A stretch of DNA of 64,000 bases from Toxorhynchites rutilus septentrionalis (lineage: Eukaryota > Arthropoda > Insecta > Diptera > Culicidae), in contig NC_073746.1 of NCBI RefSeq assembly GCF_029784135.1, positions 66,404,763 to 66,468,762 on the forward strand, written 5' to 3'. Below are positions 59,656 through 64,000 of the stretch, piece by piece. The position numbers and the translations under genes were made by a program. Below the pieces are notes generated by a model. That model saw nothing but the letters and a program-made list of their open reading frames with translations, had not been told where the DNA came from and searched no databases. The first letter of the stretch is position 1; each line of letters begins with the position of its first letter.

Positions 59656-60121
59656 TCAATGCCACGTGAACACCACGTGGGCAAACATCAGGTAGATGGT
59701 GGATACGATCACACTGCCGACCATCACCGGGAAACCGACCCTGTGGAAATAGAAATCATTGATGTATTGGTGTAGAAAGCGTTCGGGATTCAATTCTATG
59801 ACTACTCACTTGAAGTATTCTATAAAGGTGAACCTGTAGCCGTGTTGCTCAGCAACACCAGCACACACAACGTTTGCGGAGGCACCGATCAACGTACCAT
59901 TACCTGGAATGAACGGAAATGTATGTTCTGGTGGTAAAGCATTATCAGTGTGTGTGCGATCGCAAAACCATACCTCCCAAACAAGCTCCTAGGGCCAGCG
60001 CCCAAACCAATGGCTGCAGGGGGAGACCGAGGGCCTCATTCTCCGCCAAACCAATTGCGATTTTCACCATCATCGTTGTCAGCGGGATATTGTCGACGAA
60101 TGCGGATGCAAATGCAGATAC
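59656..60121 (-). CDS. P protein / OCA2-like (hoepel) transporter, last three exons
   Basis: Ion-transporter superfamily membrane protein related to OCA2 (melanosomal anion/pH regulator) and Drosophila hoepel. Three minus-strand exons join in frame: 60121-59974, 59903-59810 and 59740-59656 (stop TGA at 59658-59656), with introns of 70 and 69 bases. Motifs are typical: [16 protein letters not shown] (the conserved DN-P-T signature), [22 protein letters not shown] (the second helical hairpin), then a final membrane segment [26 protein letters not shown]. This is only the C-terminal 109 residues or so; upstream exons are not recognised between 60122 and 64000 and must lie beyond. It could be a closer relative of another SLC13/ArsB member, but the DN-P-T and [11 protein letters not shown] combination favours the P protein. 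Confidence 0.85.
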
Positions 60122-60362
60122 CTGAGAGAAAGAACAATAATATTTATTCGACAATGATCGGAATCATGAAGGCTCAAGTTAATAGGATTGTTGTAGCTGG
60201 ACAGTAAGAATAGAACTCCGTAAGGTTAGTAAGGTAAAAAATTCGTTTGAAAAGGAATAGCAAAAAAAAAGGAATATCTTATGACTGGATCCCTATGAAG
60301 AAAATTGTTCTTATTTTAATTTATTCTAGATTGTGATTCTCAATTCTCAAACCGGTTGCATA
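60122..60362. other. Intron of the P-protein gene
   Basis: Starts (minus strand) with the AG acceptor at 60123-60122 preceded by a pyrimidine tract. No other feature. Confidence 0.6.
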
Positions 60363-60752
60363 CTAGGCCTTATTAGATAAACTGATATTTAAATGTGACA
60401 TGACCTTTTGTGCAAATAGAAAAACATCGCTTGTCGAGAAGATAAAAGAATTATTAATTCCAAGGAGAATTTTATGATTTCTCATGAATACATCTTCTGA
60501 GGCAGTCCAATTATCAAACCTAATCGCACTCCCGTATAATATCATCCGAGAAGAGTGGTAATCTGAAGGAGCTATGTCTGCCGAATATAGCGGGTAATAT
60601 ATCACTTTTAAGTCGCTATTTGCTAAACGTTGAACACTTTCTTTAGCCGCACTCAATGTTACGCACATTGTTATGTTTACAACGCAATAGACGTCATGTA
60701 ACAATGTGTGTCCATTTCGATCGTATGTCTGAGAACCCATTTTGACGTACAA
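60363..60752 (-). pseudogene. mariner transposase fragment in P-protein intron
   Basis: Minus frame with AKESVQRLANSDLKVIYYPL, then YSADIAPSDYHSS and RFDNWTASEDVFMRN: the third catalytic block and C-terminal part of a mariner transposase. The HDNARPH-equivalent region is lost. Stops are absent across 129 codons, but sequence conservation is poor at the start and end. Confidence 0.65.
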
Positions 60753-61067
60753 CTACGTTTTTCATTAAGGGTGCCACCAAATCAGAAAACAGGTCACGTT
60801 TTTTTGAAATAAAGTTAACGTTAATAACTATTTTTGCCGCGAACGGATTTTGACAATTTACATACCAAACGAGTCTGAAATTCTCTAAGATTTTTTTATG
60901 CTATATGTTACAATCCCCTGGTGTGTAAATGGTTTTAAAATGATGAAAACTAGAAGCATTTCCATTTTCCCATACATTTGTCATTTGTGAGCTTCCCTTC
61001 CATGCCGTTAATAACGAGCAACTTATCAGCGATCAACGTAGGGGAATGATTTAAAATCCGTGAACAA
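60753..61067. other. Intronic/intergenic
   Basis: Nothing recognised. Confidence 0.35.
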
Positions 61068-61140
61068 AGAAGAGAAGATGAAGAAGAAGAAAAAGAAGAA
61101 AAAGAAGAAGAAGAAGAAGAAGAAGAAGAAGAAGAAGAAT
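61068..61140 (+). repeat. GAA-rich microsatellite
   Basis: Mostly (GAA)n with a few GAT and AAA interruptions. It resembles the SINE tail motif but no SINE body is adjacent. Confidence 0.9.
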
Positions 61141-61166
61141 GAACGAACTGGAATATTTGCCTAGAG

Positions 61167-61819
61167 CAATGATTTTCAACCGGTGGGGAATTCCCCCCTA
61201 GTGGGGAATTTGGTCATTAAAAGGGGGAATTGTGCAAGGGAATATTGCACATTTGTACGCTTTGAAGATGACAATGATAAGCAAAAATTGCCACAAAAAA
61301 TTTATTGGATGCGCTAAAATTAGCGATCCTCGGCAAACATTTCCAAATCTGAAATGTAATGTTCAGTTGAACAACTTCGCAATGTTTGGAAGACTTTTGT
61401 CAGTGAATGATAATGTGAATTATTTCGGATCAATTTCAGAACAAACTCATCGATCTACAAATGATCGGAAATGATATGCAGAAAAAAGCGTTACGAGTGT
61501 TGTTGTCTTTTGCGTAGAATTTATGTGAATCTGGATTTCCTACAATGCTGCTGACAGAGTGACAGAGTTAGAGTAACAGAGTGGACATCGATGACATGAG
61601 GTGTGCTTTTGACCAGGTTTTCAAGAATTACGATTTTGGCGGAAATCGTTCAGGCGCAGGTGCCATACTGACTTTCCTAGCTTTATATACCTTTTTTTTG
61701 TAATCAGATACAAATATAAAACTATATACAGACTTTCAAACAAAATACCGATAGGGGTGAAGCACTGGGATTAATTCTCGTAAAGAGGGGAATTGAGCAA
61801 AAAAGGTTGAAAACCACTG
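61167..61819. mobile_element. hAT-type non-autonomous element
   Basis: The left end CAATGATTTTCAACCGG and the reverse complement of the right end (CAGTGGTTTTCAACCTT) are short inverted repeats like hAT ends. The 8-base flanks GCCTAGAG (61159-61166) and GGCTAGAG (61820-61827) are a target duplication with one mismatch. GGGGAATT words occur near both ends. 653 bases, no transposase. Confidence 0.75.
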
Positions 61820-61827
61820 GGCTAGAG

Positions 61828-62284
61828 CATAAATATTGGATCTCATTGAGGCAAACTTTCAGTATCGTTCTAGATACGAAGCAATGAAAATCGCTCGTTC
61901 TTTCTTTTTTTGCGTCATCACATGTCTTCGTTTCAGATTGAGCTGTGGACGAGACCAAATTACTTGCTGATGTCTCTAGCATTCCAATCATTACATCAAA
62001 CCGACACCATTCCATTAAGGTTATGAACCACACAATTGTGTAAGGAATCATCAAACAAGGCTATAATCGGCTCACCAAGAAAATAATTATTCGGGGATTT
62101 TGTGTGTGATTTGATTTCTCAAGACAGTAGCAAAACTATCACCACCAAGGATGACAGCTAAGCTTATCGAGACCGGAAATATCAATAGAAAGGGCTTCTG
62201 TTAAGAAGAGCGCAAAGCGGAGATAAATGTGTGTGTAAAATAATATCCGAAGTTATTAACAAGCAACTTGAACGAAATAACAGC
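61828..62284. other. Intronic/intergenic
   Basis: Nothing recognised beyond short open frames. Confidence 0.35.
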
Positions 62285-62340
62285 GTAGTTCTACGTCAAC
62301 AAAGTGGTCGTGTCTTGGACACAATCTCCTATAATTTTTT
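62285..62340 (-). repeat. Fragment related to dispersed repeat family X
   Basis: Reverse complement matches the opening of family X (TTATAGGAGATTGTGTCC, then AAGACACGACCAC and TTGACGTAGAACTACG). Confidence 0.6.
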
Positions 62341-62496
62341 TGAAATTTTCGGGCGCAAAAGCGATATTTACTTACAAACGGGTCTATGGACTCTTAGATG
62401 TACAAGCAAGAATGCCCGAAAAGCGTATTCTACTGTACATTGCAGACCACGAGGGTCCTATACAGTTTTGGCAGATTTGGTAGGCTTCCACTATAC

Positions 62497-63092
62497 TAGA
62501 GATTGACAAACCGTTCGCGAACGGTACGAAAGAACTACTTCGCCAAAAAGAGTGAACGAACGGTCGTTCTTTTTTAACACACGAACTGATAGCGAGCGAC
62601 CGGTTTGCGAACGAACTGATTCCGAACGAACTGTTTGCGAGTGAACTGTTCGGGAGCGAACTGATTGAGAGTGAACTATTTTGAACGAACTGTTTTCGAG
62701 TGAACTATTTGGAAACGAACTGTTCGTGAACGAACTGATCGAGAGTGAACTGTCTAACAGAAAATATAAAAATTGAACATATTCTATATACTATTGTTGG
62801 CTGATAAAAATATTTTCACATACATTTTGCGACTTTCAAAGGAGAATCACCTTTTCTTTCTCACGTAATTTCAAAAATAGAAATTCCATACAAATAAAAA
62901 ATGCTAGGATATGAATGGCTGTCTATGTATGTTGGAGGCTAGCTAACATTCTATGTTGTTTTTGATGTCCATATTGATACCACTGAGCGAAAGAGCGAAA
63001 GAGCGAAAGAACGGTTCACAAGAATTGGTTCACTTAGATGAATGGTTAGCGAATGAACCGTTAATCAAAGTGGACTGTTTTGCCCATCTCTA
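62497..63092. mobile_element. hAT-type MITE with internal GAACGAACTG-type minisatellite
   Basis: The left end TAGAGATTGACAAACCG and the reverse complement of the right end (TAGAGATGGGCAAAACA) are inverted repeats. The 8-base target duplication CACTATAC is perfect (62489-62496 and 63093-63100). Inside, 62540-62760 is a degenerate array of about 20-28-base units built on CGAACGAACTGTTTGCGAG, TGAACTGTT and similar words. 596 bases, no transposase. Confidence 0.82.
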
Positions 63093-63344
63093 CACTATAC
63101 CCAGCTAAATATTTGGCTTCATCAGGAACATATTGGAGAAGACAAGAAAACTTGCAATTATTTTTTTTTTGCTCCGTCGATGGTAACACTGCATTCCCCA
63201 TTTCGGGACGATAATATTCGGCTACTCGTTCAGTCTGATCGGATGGTTTTTAGTGTCAAGATGTACAATTTACAAGAATGTGTATTTTTAGTGAAATCGT
63301 ATTACTCGAGCAACCGAAGCCTTAATTAATTTTTGTTTTCTTAT

Positions 63345-63663
63345 GGAAAGAATTTCAACATTTCTCGTCGTACTCTACATCTGGGGGTACGTGAAGAACC
63401 GTTGCTATGTTAATAAGCCACACAATTTGGAGGAACTTAAAGAAGTAATAACTCGGATTTTCAACAGCATCGAAGTCGTAATGTTAGAGTTGTGCATGAA
63501 GAATGTTGTTCACCGTTAAAAAGGCGTTATCAAAAAAGGGGTGGTCACATCGAAAATGTCCTAGAATAAGCTTTATTTTTGTTGTCTAAAAATAAAAATC
63601 GGTTCACTTTTGTGGAAGTTACTAAAATTTGTTGCGTGAGCGTTTAATCGGAAAGACCCTGTA
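63345..63663 (+). pseudogene. Tc1/mariner-type transposase C-terminal remnant
   Basis: A frame at about 63385-63500 reads WGYVKNRCYVNKPHNLEEL, then EVITRIFNSIEVVML and MKNVVHR, a familiar C-terminal block of IS630/mariner-like transposases. The sequence ends near 63663 with ATCGGAAAGACCCTGTA, which looks like a right inverted-repeat end (reverse complement TACAGGGTCTTTCCGAT). The left part of the element is missing. Confidence 0.6.
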
Positions 63664-64000
63664 CATTTATCATAGAAAAGAAGACAATCACATACCCTCT
63701 ACGATATCTATCGGCAGGATAAGGTTTTGACCTAATTATGAAGATGTGTCAACGCTCATATTAGGTGCGACACTGTGTTCAACCTTATTGTAAAAAGACG
63801 GGTGAGTAATGTCTGGACATAACCGAAGAGACGTAGTACTATACCAAGGGCTGTCAATTTAAATATCTATCGAATATCCGAGTAGCTTTTTCTGTAAAAA
63901 TTAGTTAAATTACATCTCCAGCGCTCCAAAAAATATCACTCCTAAACAAATAATTCACAAATTATACTATTCAGCATCTTTCGCAGCAAAAATTCGAAAT
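63664..64000. other. Intronic/intergenic, window end
   Basis: Nothing recognised. Confidence 0.35.

Noticed and set aside
62231..62506. 91-codon open frame on the plus strand
   Set aside because: Overlaps a family X repeat fragment and the start of a MITE; no domain.

Overview
This is eukaryotic DNA, almost certainly from a culicine mosquito, most likely Aedes. The basis is AT-rich intergenic sequence, short introns of about 55-70 bases with GT..AG borders beside multi-kilobase transposon-filled introns, conserved dipteran genes, and dense mosquito-type repeats (tRNA-derived SINEs, BEL/Pao, I/LOA-like LINE, mariner, Tc1, pogo, Harbinger, hAT MITEs, Helitron-like repeats). Genus is inferred from repeat style, not from a database match.

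Host genes occupy roughly a tenth of the window. From left to right: STAM, the ESCRT-0 adaptor with VHS-UIM-SH3 (3613-10094, +, six coding exons, 748 aa); an MTERF4-like mitochondrial protein (15433-16414, +, two exons, 305 aa); the Ap4A hydrolase NUDT2/Apf (39513-40422, -, two exons, 143 aa); an unrecognised F-box/leucine-rich-repeat protein (51757-53483, -, two exons, 552 aa); and the last three exons of an OCA2/P-protein (hoepel)-type membrane transporter (59656-60121, -), whose upstream exons lie beyond the window. These genes are functionally unrelated (endosomal sorting, mitochondrial ribosome/transcription, dinucleotide hydrolysis, ubiquitin ligase adaptor, membrane transport) and share no evident co-regulation.

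The rest is mobile DNA of several ages. 1-3.4 kb: SINE and transposase remnants upstream of STAM. 3.66-7.63 kb: STAM intron 1 with a dead mariner. 11-15.1 kb: SINE, a TTA-flanked MITE, a dead Tc1, a tandem repeat array and a TA-flanked MITE. 17.4-21.4 kb: two copies of a dispersed repeat, one carrying a histone-type 3' stem-loop, flanking a nearly complete Tc1. 22.0-22.5 kb: a 467-base SINE with perfect target duplication. 23.5-32.2 kb: a pogo/Tigger-like element split by a very young BEL/Pao retrotransposon with apparently identical 514-base LTRs and a CCACG target duplication. 32.5-38.7 kb: a degenerate hAT-like region hit by a 5'-truncated LINE that keeps an open RT-RNase H frame. 47.3-51 kb: an 899-base tandem duplication whose ends fall inside a TTAA MITE and inside a Harbinger element with an intact HARBI1-type transposase. 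54-57 kb: mariner fragments and a Helitron-like repeat. 60-64 kb: mariner remnants and two hAT-type MITEs with 8-base target duplications.

The best candidates for a second look are the BEL/Pao element (PHD finger in its gag region, frame change at an A7 run, no recognisable primer-binding site), the histone stem-loop inside a dispersed repeat, the Harbinger/MITE tandem duplication, and the SINE whose 3' hairpin resembles that of the LINE in the same window. I saw no single obviously new biological system.
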